Positions 40,782 to 47,565 of a stretch of 47,565 nucleotides of DNA are shown in pieces. The DNA is from Glycomyces lechevalierae (lineage in GTDB: Bacteria; Actinomycetota; Actinomycetes; Mycobacteriales; Micromonosporaceae), in NCBI RefSeq assembly GCF_027622945.1, contig NZ_JAPZVQ010000026.1, positions 1-47,565 on the forward strand, read 5' to 3'. The translations under genes were made by a program, and so were the position numbers. Each line of letters begins with the position of its first letter. Positions within the stretch are counted from its first letter, which is position 1. Below the pieces are notes generated by a model that was given only the letters and a program-made list of their open reading frames with translations, was not told where the DNA came from and searched no databases.

Positions 40782-43700
40782 TCACGAGGCGAGAGCCGCC
40801 TCCCCGATCGCCCGCCAATCCCCTTCGTGCCCAAGGCGCATCGCCTCGGCGAAGTCCGCTTCGCCGAGGCTTTCGCGCGCTGCGGCGGCGATGCGGGCCG
40901 CGTCCGGCTGCGACCGGTCGGCGGTGCCGCGAGCGGTGTCGGCGGCGCCGAGCAGCCGGACGGCCTCGTCGTCCCGGCCTTCGCGCGCGGCGACGTCCGC
41001 GACCGCGATGAGGGCGAGCGCGCTGAGCGGCGGGTACCCGAAATCGGCGGCGGCACGGAAGGCCGCCGCGGCGTGCACGCGGGCGGCCGCGGGGTCGTCG
41101 GCGAGAAGCGAGCGCTGGATCGACCCGGAGATCGCGACCGCGGCACTGTCGCCCTCAGGCCGGGAGGGCATGCGCGCGAGGTGCTCGCGGGCCTCCTCAC
41201 CGTCGCCGCGCCAGCGCGCGAGGTTCGTCTTGGCGAGGAGCAGCTCGGCGACTGTTCCGGGCCAGGTGATGCCGTCGGCGAGGCGCTCGGCCCTGGCGAG
41301 CGCGGCGCGGCTGGCGGTCGCGTCGCCGCGCATCCAGTGCAGCTCGGCCTCGCGGGCGAGGAGCGAGACGACCTCGTCGTCGGAGCCGAGTTCGGCAAGG
41401 GCGGCGGCGGCCTGGTCGAGGTGGTCGCACGCGGCGTCGAGGTCACCGGCGGCGGCGTAGAGCTCGGCGAGGACGTGGAGGCACGAGTAGATGCCCCACC
41501 GTTCGCCGATGGCCCGGAAGTCGGCGAGGGCGGCGGCGATCTCGGTGTCGACACCGGTCGCGTCGCCGCCGACGGTGAGGCTGAGGCGACCACGGCTGAG
41601 ACGGGCGAGGGCGCTGACCCACGGATCGGGGTGGTCGACGAGCGGGTCGAACGCGGAGAGGAAGTCCGCGGGGTGGGTGATCATGCGCGCCATGGGGGTC
41701 ACGAAGCTGAGCATCGGGTGGTCGGAGCCGGAACGCTCAGCGGCCTCGTGGGCCTTCATGATCCAGTCCTGCGCGACGTACTGGTCGCCGCCGAAGCCGG
41801 CGGAGACGAAGACGCTCACGATCGTGTAAGCGAGGGCGCGGACGGCGTCGGGTGCGTCGCCGTCGAGGGACGCGGCGGCGATGGCCCAGTCGGTGCCCTC
41901 GGCCTTGTGGCCGCCGATGTACCAGTACCAGCCGGCGGCGCCGACGAGCCGCATCGCGGACTCGGCTGCTCCGGCGGCGACGGCGGCGCGCAGGGCGGCG
42001 GCGATGTTGTCGTGCTCGGCGCCGACACGGGCGAGCCATTCGACCTGTTCGGCGCGGCGCAGGTGCGGGTCGGCGGTCTCGGCGAGCTCGGTGACGAACG
42101 CGAGGTGGGCGCGGCGGGCGGCCTCCGCGCCGCCGTCCTCGGTGAGGCGCTGGGCCGCGTACTCGCGGATGGTGTTGAGCATCCGGTAGCGCGGCTCGCC
42201 CTCGCCGTCGGTGCGCAGGAGCGACTTCTCGGTGAGGGTGGTGAGCAGGTCGAGCGCGTACTCGCCTTCGGGGCAGACCCGTTCGGCCGCTTCGAGGCTC
42301 ACCCCGCCGGTGAACACGGAGAGGCGGCGCAGGAGCTCCCGTTCGGCCTCGCTGAGGAGGTCCCAGCTCCAGTCGACGACCGCGCGGAGCGTGCGGTGGT
42401 GGGCCATGGCGGTGCGGCTGCCGCCGGTGAGGAGCTGGAACCGGTCGTCGATGCGGTCGGCGAGCTGCTCCACGGACATCGTGCGCAGGCGCGCGGCCGC
42501 GAGCTCGATGGCGAGCGGCATCCCGTCGAGCGCCCGGCAGATGCGGGCCATAGTGGACAGTGTGGCCTCGTCGCCGCCGATGTTGCGGCGCACCGCTTCC
42601 GCGCGGTCGCGCAGGAGCCGCACGGCCGGGGACGCGGCCGCCTCCTGCGGGCTCGCCCCCGCGGCGGGCAGCGCGAGAGGTTCGACCTGCCACAGCGCCT
42701 CGCCGGTGATGCCCAGCGGCTCCCGGCTCGTGGCGATGATCCGCAGGGAGCGGCATTCGCCGAGGAGCCGGTCGGTGAAGGCCGAGACCTCCTCGATCAC
42801 GTGCTCGCAGTTGTCGAGGACGAGGAGCATCACGCGGTCGCGGATCGCCGCGACGAGCCGGTCCGCCGCGTCGCCGCCGGCCGCGCCCTGCTGGTCGCGC
42901 AGGCCGATCGCGGTCAGGACCGCTTGCGCCAGTTCGTCACCGGAGTGCAGCGGCGCCAGCTCGACGAGCCACGCGCCGTCGGGGAGGTCGCCGAGCATGG
43001 TGCGGGCGGTCTCGACCGCGAGGCGGGTCTTGCCGGCGCCGCCCTCGCCGTGGAGGGTGACGAGCCGGTGCCGGGACGCCAGGTCGGCGACGGCCGCCAC
43101 GTCGTCCTCCTTGCCCACGAACGCGGTCAGCTCCGCGCGGAGGTTGGTGCGGCGGTTCTCGGTGCGGCCGCCGATCTCGCCGCGCAGCAGCGCGATGTTC
43201 AGCGCCGAGAGCTCCGCGGACGGGTCCACGCCCAGCTCGTCGCCCAGCCGCTCCGAGAGCTGCTGGTACACGGTCAATGCCTCGGCGCTGCGGCCGGCCT
43301 CGGCGAGCGCCCGCATCAGGGCGGCCACGAAGCCTTCGCGCATCGGGTACCTCGCGACCAGATCGGTCAGCTCGGTGATGAGGTCCGCGCCGCGCCCGAG
43401 CCGGATCTCGGCGTCCACGCGGTCGCCCAGGACCGCGACGTACCGCTCGTTGAGCCCGACCACGACCGAGTCGAACGCCTTGCTGCCCAACAGGGCGACG
43501 CCCTCCATGGCGGCGCCGCGCCACAGGCCCAGGGCCTCGCGCAGCAGCTCCGCCTTCTCGGCGTCCTCGGCGGTGCGGGCCCGCGCGACCAGGGCCTCGA
43601 AGCGGTTCACGTCCACCGAATCGGGCTCGACGGCGAGCACGTACCCGCCGGCCTTCGACTCGACAGCGCCCTTCGGGAGGGCCTTGCGCAGCCGGGACAC

Positions 43701-43895
43701 CAAGACCTGCAAGGCGTTCGCCTCGTCGGAGGGCGGCTCCTCGCCCCACACCCAGTCCACCAGGCGGGTCTTGGGGACGATCCGCCCCGCTTCGAGGGCC
43801 AGCGCCGCGAGCAGCGCCCGCGAGCGCGCCCCGGGGAGGTTCACGGGGGTCCCGTCGACCTGGACCTCAAACGCACCGAGCAATCCGATTCTCAC
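40782..43895 (-). CDS. BTAD/SARP-type ATP-dependent regulator (AfsR-like)
   Basis: This protein of about 1037 residues has an OmpR-type winged helix (RIGLLGAFEVQVDGTPVNLPGARSRALLAALAL), then a bacterial transcriptional activation domain to about 245. A NB-ARC/STAND ATPase carries Walker A GEGGAGKTRLA and Walker B LLVLDNCEHV, and the C-terminal half consists of TPR-like helical repeats. Such proteins act as ATP-switched activators. GTG at 43895 is used here; an ATG at 43913 is an alternative, and neither has a strong Shine-Dalgarno. The target is not evident; it is divergent from the sigma operon at 44052. Confidence 0.9.
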   Translation of the reverse strand: MRIGLLGAFEVQVDGTPVNLPGARSRALLAALALEAGRIVPKTRLVDWVWGEEPPSDEANALQVLVSRLRKALPKGAVESKAGGYVLAVEPDSVDVNRFEALVARARTAEDAEKAELLREALGLWRGAAMEGVALLGSKAFDSVVVGLNERYVAVLGDRVDAEIRLGRGADLITELTDLVARYPMREGFVAALMRALAEAGRSAEALTVYQQLSERLGDELGVDPSAELSALNIALLRGEIGGRTENRRTNLRAELTAFVGKEDDVAAVADLASRHRLVTLHGEGGAGKTRLAVETARTMLGDLPDGAWLVELAPLHSGDELAQAVLTAIGLRDQQGAAGGDAADRLVAAIRDRVMLLVLDNCEHVIEEVSAFTDRLLGECRSLRIIATSREPLGITGEALWQVEPLALPAAGASPQEAAASPAVRLLRDRAEAVRRNIGGDEATLSTMARICRALDGMPLAIELAAARLRTMSVEQLADRIDDRFQLLTGGSRTAMAHHRTLRAVVDWSWDLLSEAERELLRRLSVFTGGVSLEAAERVCPEGEYALDLLTTLTEKSLLRTDGEGEPRYRMLNTIREYAAQRLTEDGGAEAARRAHLAFVTELAETADPHLRRAEQVEWLARVGAEHDNIAAALRAAVAAGAAESAMRLVGAAGWYWYIGGHKAEGTDWAIAAASLDGDAPDAVRALAYTIVSVFVSAGFGGDQYVAQDWIMKAHEAAERSGSDHPMLSFVTPMARMITHPADFLSAFDPLVDHPDPWVSALARLSRGRLSLTVGGDATGVDTEIAAALADFRAIGERWGIYSCLHVLAELYAAAGDLDAACDHLDQAAAALAELGSDDEVVSLLAREAELHWMRGDATASRAALARAERLADGITWPGTVAELLLAKTNLARWRGDGEEAREHLARMPSRPEGDSAAVAISGSIQRSLLADDPAAARVHAAAAFRAAADFGYPPLSALALIAVADVAAREGRDDEAVRLLGAADTARGTADRSQPDAARIAAAARESLGEADFAEAMRLGHEGDWRAIGEAALAS

Positions 43896-44051
43896 CGGCC
43901 CATCTTGCCGCATCGGCGCACCGGCGATCAACGCCGCTGTCAGCCCGTCCAGGGGAGGGGAGAAAATCGGAGCCGGCGCGAATCCTTCGCGCCCGTGCGC
44001 GCCTCTCTTAGCCGACCGGTCAGAAGGGCCGGTCCTGATTCGGAGGTTCTC

Positions 44052-44144
44052 ATGGTCATCGGTATCGCAGTCGGCGTCCTGGTGCTGCTCATGGTCATGT
44101 GCAGCATCGTGGTGCTGCGCAGAAGGAGCCGGTCGCGTGGCTGA
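44052..44144 (+). CDS. 30-residue membrane peptide before an ECF sigma gene
   Basis: This short reading frame encodes one hydrophobic helix (VIGIAVGVLVLLMVMCSIVVL) followed by a basic tail RRRSRSRG. GGAGG lies 5 nt before the ATG, an ideal spacing. The stop codon overlaps the GTG start of the sigma factor gene by 8 nt, which implies translational coupling. The peptide may serve as a membrane component or as a leader that controls sigma translation. An inverted repeat GACCGG/CCGGTC lies at 44014-44034, just upstream. Confidence 0.6.
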   Translation: MVIGIAVGVLVLLMVMCSIVVLRRRSRSRG

Positions 44145-44691
44145 GCACGAATGGCCCGACGGGGCACTGATCACGGCCGCGCAGGACGGGGACGCGGGGG
44201 CGATCACCGCGCTCGTCTCCGGCTCGCACCCGCATGTGCGGCGGTTCGCGCACTCCCTCTGCACCACACCGCAGGACGCGGAGGACGCGGCGCAGGAGGC
44301 GCTCATCATCCTGTACCGCAAGATCGGGATGCTGCGCGCCACCGGGGCGCTCGCGGCGTGGATGTTCCGCATCGTGCGCAACGAGTGCATCAGGCGCGCC
44401 AGGCTGGCGCTGCGCCCGCGCGATCCGCTCCCGGACCGCTCGACGCCCTCCGCGGAGGAAGAGGCGTTGCAGCTCTTGGAAGCCGGGATCGTCGCCGATG
44501 TGATCGCGGCGCTGCCGGGGGACCAGCGGCGCGTGCTCATCATGCGCGACATCCAGGGCTACAGCGGCCGCATGACCGCCGACGCGCTCGGCATCAGCAC
44601 GGCCGCGATGAAGTCGCGGCTGCACCGTGCGCGGGCGGCCGTCCAGGAAGGGCTCGTTGGGGACAGGTCGGAGGAGTGCGATGGCCGGTAA
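44137..44691 (+). CDS. ECF RNA polymerase sigma factor
   Basis: This 184-residue protein has sigma region 2 (HPHVRRFAHSLCTTPQDAEDAAQEALIILYRKI, about 25-58, plus WMFRIVRNECIRRAR) and region 4 (LPGDQRRVLIMRDIQGYSGRMTADALGISTAAMKSRLHRARAAV, about 123-166). The GTG start at 44137 is preceded by AAGGAG at an 8-nt spacing inside the upstream peptide gene. No classical zinc anti-sigma gene follows. Instead the next gene, overlapping by 11 nt, encodes a cysteine-rich membrane protein that may sequester it. Confidence 0.93.
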   Translation: MAEHEWPDGALITAAQDGDAGAITALVSGSHPHVRRFAHSLCTTPQDAEDAAQEALIILYRKIGMLRATGALAAWMFRIVRNECIRRARLALRPRDPLPDRSTPSAEEEALQLLEAGIVADVIAALPGDQRRVLIMRDIQGYSGRMTADALGISTAAMKSRLHRARAAVQEGLVGDRSEECDGR

Positions 44692-44938
44692 CGGCGGTTT
44701 CGCGAGCAAGTCCGTGGCGCGGCATGTGACGCGCGGGGTGATCGGCTTCGGCGCGATCGTCGCCGCGTTCGCGCTCCTGCCGGTCTTCGGCCTGTGGAGC
44801 CTGGCGCTCGCGCCGGTCGGCCTGCTGGCCCTGCGCGGCTGCCCGGTCTGCTGGGTCCTCGGCATGATCGAGACGGTGTCGATGGGCCGCCTCCAGCGTG
44901 AATGCGTGGACGGCGCCTGCCAGCTGCGCAGCCATTGA
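44681..44938 (+). CDS. Cysteine-rich small membrane protein downstream of the ECF gene
   Basis: This 85-residue protein has two hydrophobic segments (about 19-37 and 38-55), close to the DUF2892/YgaP membrane domain pattern. It carries CPVC within the second segment and a further pair, ECVDGAC, near the C-terminus. GGAGGAG lies 5 nt before the ATG, which overlaps the sigma gene by 11 nt. The cysteine pairs and position suggest a redox-sensing anti-sigma factor or a target of the sigma factor. That is inference. Confidence 0.8.
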   Translation: MAGNGGFASKSVARHVTRGVIGFGAIVAAFALLPVFGLWSLALAPVGLLALRGCPVCWVLGMIETVSMGRLQRECVDGACQLRSH

Positions 44939-44955
44939 CCAGGCGAGATACGAGG

Positions 44956-44985
44956 AAAGGCGGCCGTCGTCAGACGGCCGCCTTT
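44956..44985. terminator. Bidirectional terminator
   Basis: A perfect 13-bp stem, AAAGGCGGCCGTC with GACGGCCGCCTTT, has a 4-nt loop and flanking A and T runs. It ends the sigma operon on the plus strand and the tRNA-Ala transcript on the minus strand. Confidence 0.85.
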
Positions 44986-44992
44986 TCAGCGG

Positions 44993-45065
44993 TGGAGCCT
45001 AGGAGAATCGAACTCCTAACCCCCTGCTTGCAAAGCAGGTGCTCTGCCAATTGAGCTAAGGCCCC
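44993..45065 (-). tRNA. tRNA-Ala (anticodon TGC)
   Basis: The minus strand folds as a cloverleaf with a 7-bp acceptor stem (GGGGCCT with AGGCTCC), D-loop TAGCTCAATTGGCAGAGC, anticodon stem CCTGC-TTTGCAA-GCAGG with anticodon TGC, and T-arm GGAGTTCGATTCTCC. The discriminator base is A, followed by an encoded CC but not a full CCA. Confidence 0.95.
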
Positions 45066-45178
45066 TCGGTCAGTCGCGCGGCCTGAACCCTACGAGACTG
45101 GACCCTCCAAGTATCGCCGCCCCGCTCACCGCAACAGCGAGGATACCCGGATCGCAGTGAGCTGGCTAACGCGTTTCG

Positions 45179-45310
45179 CTAGCGAACGTCCTCGGCGGAG
45201 GTGGTGGCCTCGTGCCACAGGGTGCGGTCGTCGTTGATCGACTTGACCTTCTTGGCCACGACGAACGCGACCGTGGCCACCCCGGCGACGATCAAGATCT
45301 TCTTCCACAT
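45179..45310 (-). CDS. DLW-39-like small protein
   Basis: This 43-residue protein starts MWKKILIVAGVATVAFVVAKKVKS, a single hydrophobic segment, and ends with LWHEATTSAEDVR. The N-terminal helix, the acidic stretch before a Trp near residue 32 and the gyrA/tRNA location fit the DLW-39 family found near gyrA in actinobacteria. The function is unknown. The strict DLW triplet reads TLW here. A good sigma-A promoter lies upstream. The gene lies between tRNA-Ala and the FMN-type reductase. Confidence 0.8.
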   Translation of the reverse strand: MWKKILIVAGVATVAFVVAKKVKSINDDRTLWHEATTSAEDVR

Positions 45311-45322
45311 GGACCCAGGCCC

Positions 45323-45351
45323 CCTATATCAGAGATTGCCGCGTACAGCAA
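45323..45351 (-). promoter_or_regulatory. Promoter of the DLW-39-like gene
   Basis: On the minus strand TTGCTG (45346-45351) is followed by 17 nt and TATAGG (45323-45328). The ATG lies 12 nt further on. Confidence 0.5.
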
Positions 45352-45425
45352 CGCCGTGATCGGCATTGCACGATGCGCCTCAGCATAGCGAACCGCGACC
45401 CGACCGGCCGCCGGGCCGGTACCTG

Positions 45426-46013
45426 TCAGTACAGAACGTCCGGGGTTTCGACGCCGTCCTCGAAGAACGTCTTCGCGGCCGCGCGGGCCCGCTCGTCGCG
45501 GTCCACGTCGCCCGGGCGGGAGCCGTAGCCGAGGAGCACGCCCCGCCAGTCCATCTTCAAATACGCGGCGCTCAGCCGCAGCGTCCCGGCCAGCGGGTCG
45601 GCCACCCCGGGCTCGTCGTCTCCGTGTGCGGTGACGCCCCACAGCCGCCGCCCTGCCATGCGGGCCTTGAAGTCCAGCCCGGGCACGCGCAGCCAGCCCG
45701 ACCAGTAGTCGAGGTAGTTCTTGATCGAGCCGCTCACCGAGTACCAGTACAGGGGCGAGGCGATCACGATGTCCGTGGCGGCGAGGGTCGCGTCCTGGAC
45801 GATCTGCTCGGCGCCCTCGGCGAACGGCGTCGTCCCGTCCCCGGTGTGGCGGCGGTCGGTGAACGGCGGCAGGCCCAGCTCGCCCACGTGGATCCACCGC
45901 TGCGGCACCTCCGGCTCGAGGTGCTCGGCGGCGGCGCGCGCCAGAACCTCGGTGTTGCCGCCGGTGCGGGCGCTGCCGAGGAGGAACAGGAACGAGCGGG
46001 GCGCGTCGGGCAT
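45426..46013 (-). CDS. NAD(P)H-dependent FMN oxidoreductase (flavodoxin-like)
   Basis: This 195-residue protein has a flavodoxin-like fold of the NADPH-dependent FMN reductase group. The FMN-binding loop is FLLGSARTGGNTEVLARA at the N-terminus, and ASPLYWYSVSGSIKNYLDYW is the classical second flavin contact. The substrate is unknown; quinones, azo compounds or chromate are common for the group. The ATG at 46013 starts just before the first strand and lacks a clear Shine-Dalgarno site. tRNA-Ile and its terminator lie directly upstream. Confidence 0.9.
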   Translation of the reverse strand: MPDAPRSFLFLLGSARTGGNTEVLARAAAEHLEPEVPQRWIHVGELGLPPFTDRRHTGDGTTPFAEGAEQIVQDATLAATDIVIASPLYWYSVSGSIKNYLDYWSGWLRVPGLDFKARMAGRRLWGVTAHGDDEPGVADPLAGTLRLSAAYLKMDWRGVLLGYGSRPGDVDRDERARAAAKTFFEDGVETPDVLY

Positions 46014-46111
46014 GGCGGGCTGCTTTCTCGAAGGGGGAACGGGCCATCCGGTGCAAGGCCGCGACGGCGCCCGGGTATTCCGCAGGGCGGCGGGAACCAC
46101 AGGCATGAAAA

Positions 46112-46134
46112 AACCCGCCGGTTCACGGCGGGTT
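46112..46134 (-). terminator. Terminator of tRNA-Ile
   Basis: On the minus strand AACCCGCCG and CGGCGGGTT form a 9-bp stem with a 5-nt loop, followed by a run of T. It begins 3-4 nt past the end of tRNA-Ile and is a classical intrinsic terminator. Confidence 0.9.
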
Positions 46135-46139
46135 GTTGG

Positions 46140-46213
46140 TGGGCGTACCAAGACTCGAACTTGGGACCTTCGAGTTATCAGCTCGACGCTCTAACCACCT
46201 GAGCTATACGCCC
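46140..46213 (-). tRNA. tRNA-Ile (anticodon GAT)
   Basis: The minus strand forms a cloverleaf: 7-bp acceptor stem GGGCGTA with TACGCCC, D-loop TAGCTCAGGTGGTTAGAGC, anticodon arm with GAT in CTGATAAC, and T-arm CCAAGTTCGAGTCTTGG. The discriminator base is A. tRNA-Ile followed by tRNA-Ala downstream of gyrA is a conserved actinobacterial order, though here two genes separate them. Confidence 0.95.
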
Positions 46214-46319
46214 TTACAGGTTGCGGCCTCATCGGCAGCGCTGAGAAAGATTACCTCATGCCCCGGCGATTCGCCGAACAGGCCCCCTGCCCTAAGGGAC
46301 GGCCGTCACTGCACATCGA

Positions 46320-46382
46320 GGGGCGGCGCCCCGGTGCTCTGCGGGGCGGCGCCCCTGTGCTCTGCGGGGCGGCGTCCCGTGC
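46320..46382. repeat. Tandem 23-bp repeat, 2.7 copies
   Basis: Units at 46320-46342 and 46343-46365, with a partial third at 46366-46382, share the pattern GGGGCGGCGCCCC then GTGCTCTGC. Each full unit contains a self-complementary GGGGC-GGC-GCCCC core. It lies in the 228-nt gap between tRNA-Ile and the DUF3566 gene, which otherwise holds only the operon terminator. Confidence 0.8.
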
Positions 46383-46399
46383 CGGCCCGGGAAAGCGAA

Positions 46400-46425
46400 T
46401 GCCCGCGGCCGGAAGGCCGCGGGCA
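46400..46425 (-). terminator. Terminator of the gyrA-DUF3566 operon
   Basis: An 11-bp perfect stem, TGCCCGCGGCC with GGCCGCGGGCA, has a 4-nt loop and lies 16 nt after the DUF3566 stop codon. Confidence 0.8.
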
Positions 46426-46441
46426 CCCGTGTCGCTTGTCG

Positions 46442-47146
46442 CTAGTCGCGTTCGGCGAGGGTCACCTCGACGCCGCCGACGAGGTCGGCGCACACGTTGT
46501 AGATGAACGAGCCGAGCGTCGCCAAGGCCGTGAACAGGACCATGTTCACCACGCCGAGCAGGGCCGCGGCCCCGATGACGCCCTTCGCGGTGATCCGGAA
46601 CGGCGCCGCGCCGCCGGCCGCGTCGTCGGCGTTCGTGCCCATGAGCATCTGCAGCATGTCGTTCACGGTGTCGAACACGCCCATCGCGTCGAGCGCGATG
46701 TACAGGACCGTGGTCGCCACGACCATCACGATGAACAGCACGATCGAGACGGCGAACGAGAACTTCATCACCGACCACGGGTCGACCCGCTTGAGCCGCA
46801 GGCGGGCCCGGCGCGGACCGCGCGCGGCCGCCTGGCTCACCGCGGCGCGCGCGGCGCGGACGGCGTCCGCGACGCGGGCCGAGGAGGCCACTCCCGCGGC
46901 CTGGTTGGCCGCGGTGTTCCCCGTGGGCGAGGACGGGATCGAATCCGGCGTCACCGGCGGCGGGGTCATCCCCGGCGGGCGGCGCAGCGTCAGCGTCTGG
47001 TCCTGGGCGGGAGCGGGCGGCGATGAGACCGAGGACGCCGAGTCATCGGATGTCGCCTGCCCGGCCGGCTCGGACGCCTCGGAGCTGAACTCCGGGACGT
47101 CGTCTTCGCGCTCGGTCTCCGCAGCGGTGGCCTTCGCGTCGGTCAT
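46442..47146 (-). CDS. DUF3566 domain-containing membrane protein
   Basis: This 234-residue protein has a disordered, Ser/Pro/Ala-rich N-terminal half (1-110) and a C-terminal DUF3566 domain with two membrane helices (about 125-150 and 185-210). The domain begins with RLRLKRVDPWSVMKFSFAVSI and ends DLVGGVEVTLAERD, both characteristic. The family is conserved next to gyrA in actinobacteria and its function is unknown. The ATG directly follows the gyrA stop codon, so the genes are cotranscribed. Confidence 0.93.
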   Translation of the reverse strand: MTDAKATAAETEREDDVPEFSSEASEPAGQATSDDSASSVSSPPAPAQDQTLTLRRPPGMTPPPVTPDSIPSSPTGNTAANQAAGVASSARVADAVRAARAAVSQAAARGPRRARLRLKRVDPWSVMKFSFAVSIVLFIVMVVATTVLYIALDAMGVFDTVNDMLQMLMGTNADDAAGGAAPFRITAKGVIGAAALLGVVNMVLFTALATLGSFIYNVCADLVGGVEVTLAERD

Positions 47147-47565
47147 CTACTCGTCCTGCCCCTCATCGGGTTCCGGTTCCTCGGCGCTCTGGGTGATCGC
47201 GAGCAGCGAGACCTCGTCGGGCAGGTCGATCAGCTTGACGCCCATAGTGTTGCGGTCCGAAGTCTTGCGGACCGGCTGCACCGGAGTCCTGATGACGCCT
47301 CCCTCCGAGGTGATCGCGAACAGCTCGTCGTCCGGCGTCACCGACAGCGCCCCAACCAAGTCGCCGCGCCGTTCCGTGATCTTCGCGGTCAGGACGCCCT
47401 TGCCGCCGCGGCCTTGCGGCGGATACGCGTCGACCGGAGTCCGCTTCGCGTAGCCGCGGCTGGTGGCCACGAGGATGTCCATATTATCGCGCAGAACGAT
47501 CATGGTGAGCAGTTCGTCGTCTCCGACGAACCGCATCCCGATCACACCGCTGGTCGCGCGGCCCA
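47147..47565 (-). CDS. gyrA: DNA gyrase subunit A, C-terminal end (partial)
   Basis: The window holds the last 139 residues of GyrA, reading GRATSGVIGMRF to the TAG stop; the 5' part lies beyond position 47565. The visible part is the end of the beta-pinwheel that wraps DNA, with repeats such as ATSRGYAKRTPVDAYPPQGRGGKGV and ITSEGGVIRTPVQPVRKTSDRNTMGV. An acidic tail (EEPEPDEGQDE) ends the protein. Gyrase introduces negative supercoils with GyrB. Its presence places the window near the replication origin. Confidence 0.96.
   Translation of the reverse strand, partial: GRATSGVIGMRFVGDDELLTMIVLRDNMDILVATSRGYAKRTPVDAYPPQGRGGKGVLTAKITERRGDLVGALSVTPDDELFAITSEGGVIRTPVQPVRKTSDRNTMGVKLIDLPDEVSLLAITQSAEEPEPDEGQDE

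Noticed and set aside
40827..44144. A very long open frame on the plus strand opposite the BTAD regulator
   Set aside because: It is a GC-rich antisense shadow with Gly/Val/Asp/Arg runs and no domain. The minus-strand frame has winged helix, BTAD and ATPase motifs. Only its last 93 nt (44052-44144) carry a ribosome binding site and a plausible peptide.
43896..44552. N-terminal extension of the BTAD regulator to 44552
   Set aside because: The extension is antisense to the ECF sigma gene and lacks similarity to the family start RIGLLGAFEVQVDG.
45126..45308. A 60-residue minus-strand frame near tRNA-Ala
   Set aside because: It is a shadow of the 43-residue DLW-39-like gene in another frame and is mostly Arg/Gly/Asp.
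1..47565. CRISPR array, insertion sequence, prophage or integrase
   Set aside because: I saw no evenly spaced direct repeats with unique spacers, no transposase or recombinase motif and no attachment-site duplication at the tRNA genes.

Overview
The window is high-GC DNA with dense, short-gapped genes, frequent GTG starts, actinobacterial families (DUF3566, DLW-39-like, BTAD regulator, ECF41 sigma factor, CYP105-like P450s) and several promoters that look leaderless. This points to an actinobacterium; the gene mix would suit a soil relative of Glycomyces/Stackebrandtia, but that placement is inference. The right edge holds the 3' end of gyrA, then a DUF3566 gene, tRNA-Ile and tRNA-Ala, all on the minus strand. 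The window therefore lies next to the dnaA-gyrB-gyrA origin region. I see no insertion sequence, prophage, CRISPR array or integrase; the window looks like chromosome rather than an island.

Layout from left to right. 1-4.3 kb: PIG-L deacetylase, rhodanese protein, aldo/keto reductase, then a divergent pair made of an ECF41-type sigma factor and an AhpD-like carboxymuconolactone decarboxylase with a matching ECF41-type promoter on each strand between them. 4.3-7.0 kb: permease plus arginine deiminase. 7.1-14.0 kb: one minus-strand operon of MFS exporter, peptide/nickel-type binding protein, two permeases, a tandem ABC ATPase and a small secreted four-cysteine protein, joined by stop/start overlaps. 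14.1-19.2 kb: AraC-type regulator, VOC protein, universal stress protein, GH43 glycosidase and an ABC exporter half-transporter. 19.5-24.1 kb: P450 - TetR - [3Fe-4S] ferredoxin - ferredoxin reductase - P450 operon read from one promoter that carries a perfect palindrome. 24.2-28.5 kb: small membrane proteins, fatty acid desaturase, two translationally coupled unknown genes and a left-handed beta-helix protein.

28.6-32.1 kb is a copper-resistance operon (His-rich exported protein and CopA) preceded by two CsoR-like palindromes. 32.2-37.5 kb: Tat-exported beta-propeller protein, HAD hydrolase, CutA, RarA, dienelactone hydrolase divergent from an ArsR-like regulator, and a small GNAT. 37.5-40.8 kb: GH30 xylanase-type enzyme and a P5C reductase-like gene sharing an intergenic region with two LacI-type palindromes, then a DUF4097 protein. 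40.8-45 kb: a large BTAD-NB-ARC regulator, and a compact operon of a 30-residue membrane peptide, an ECF sigma factor and a cysteine-rich membrane protein. 45-47.6 kb: tRNA-Ala, a 43-residue DLW-39-like gene, an NADPH-dependent FMN reductase-type protein, tRNA-Ile, DUF3566 and gyrA.

The most useful observations are the paired ECF41 promoters, a dispersed 60-bp repeat with one copy inside the coding region of a permease, a recurring -10 hexamer placed 6 nt before the start codon of several genes, the palindromic operators of the P450, copper and GH30 units, the short genes at 44052 and 45179, and the coupled unknown pair at 26331-27802.
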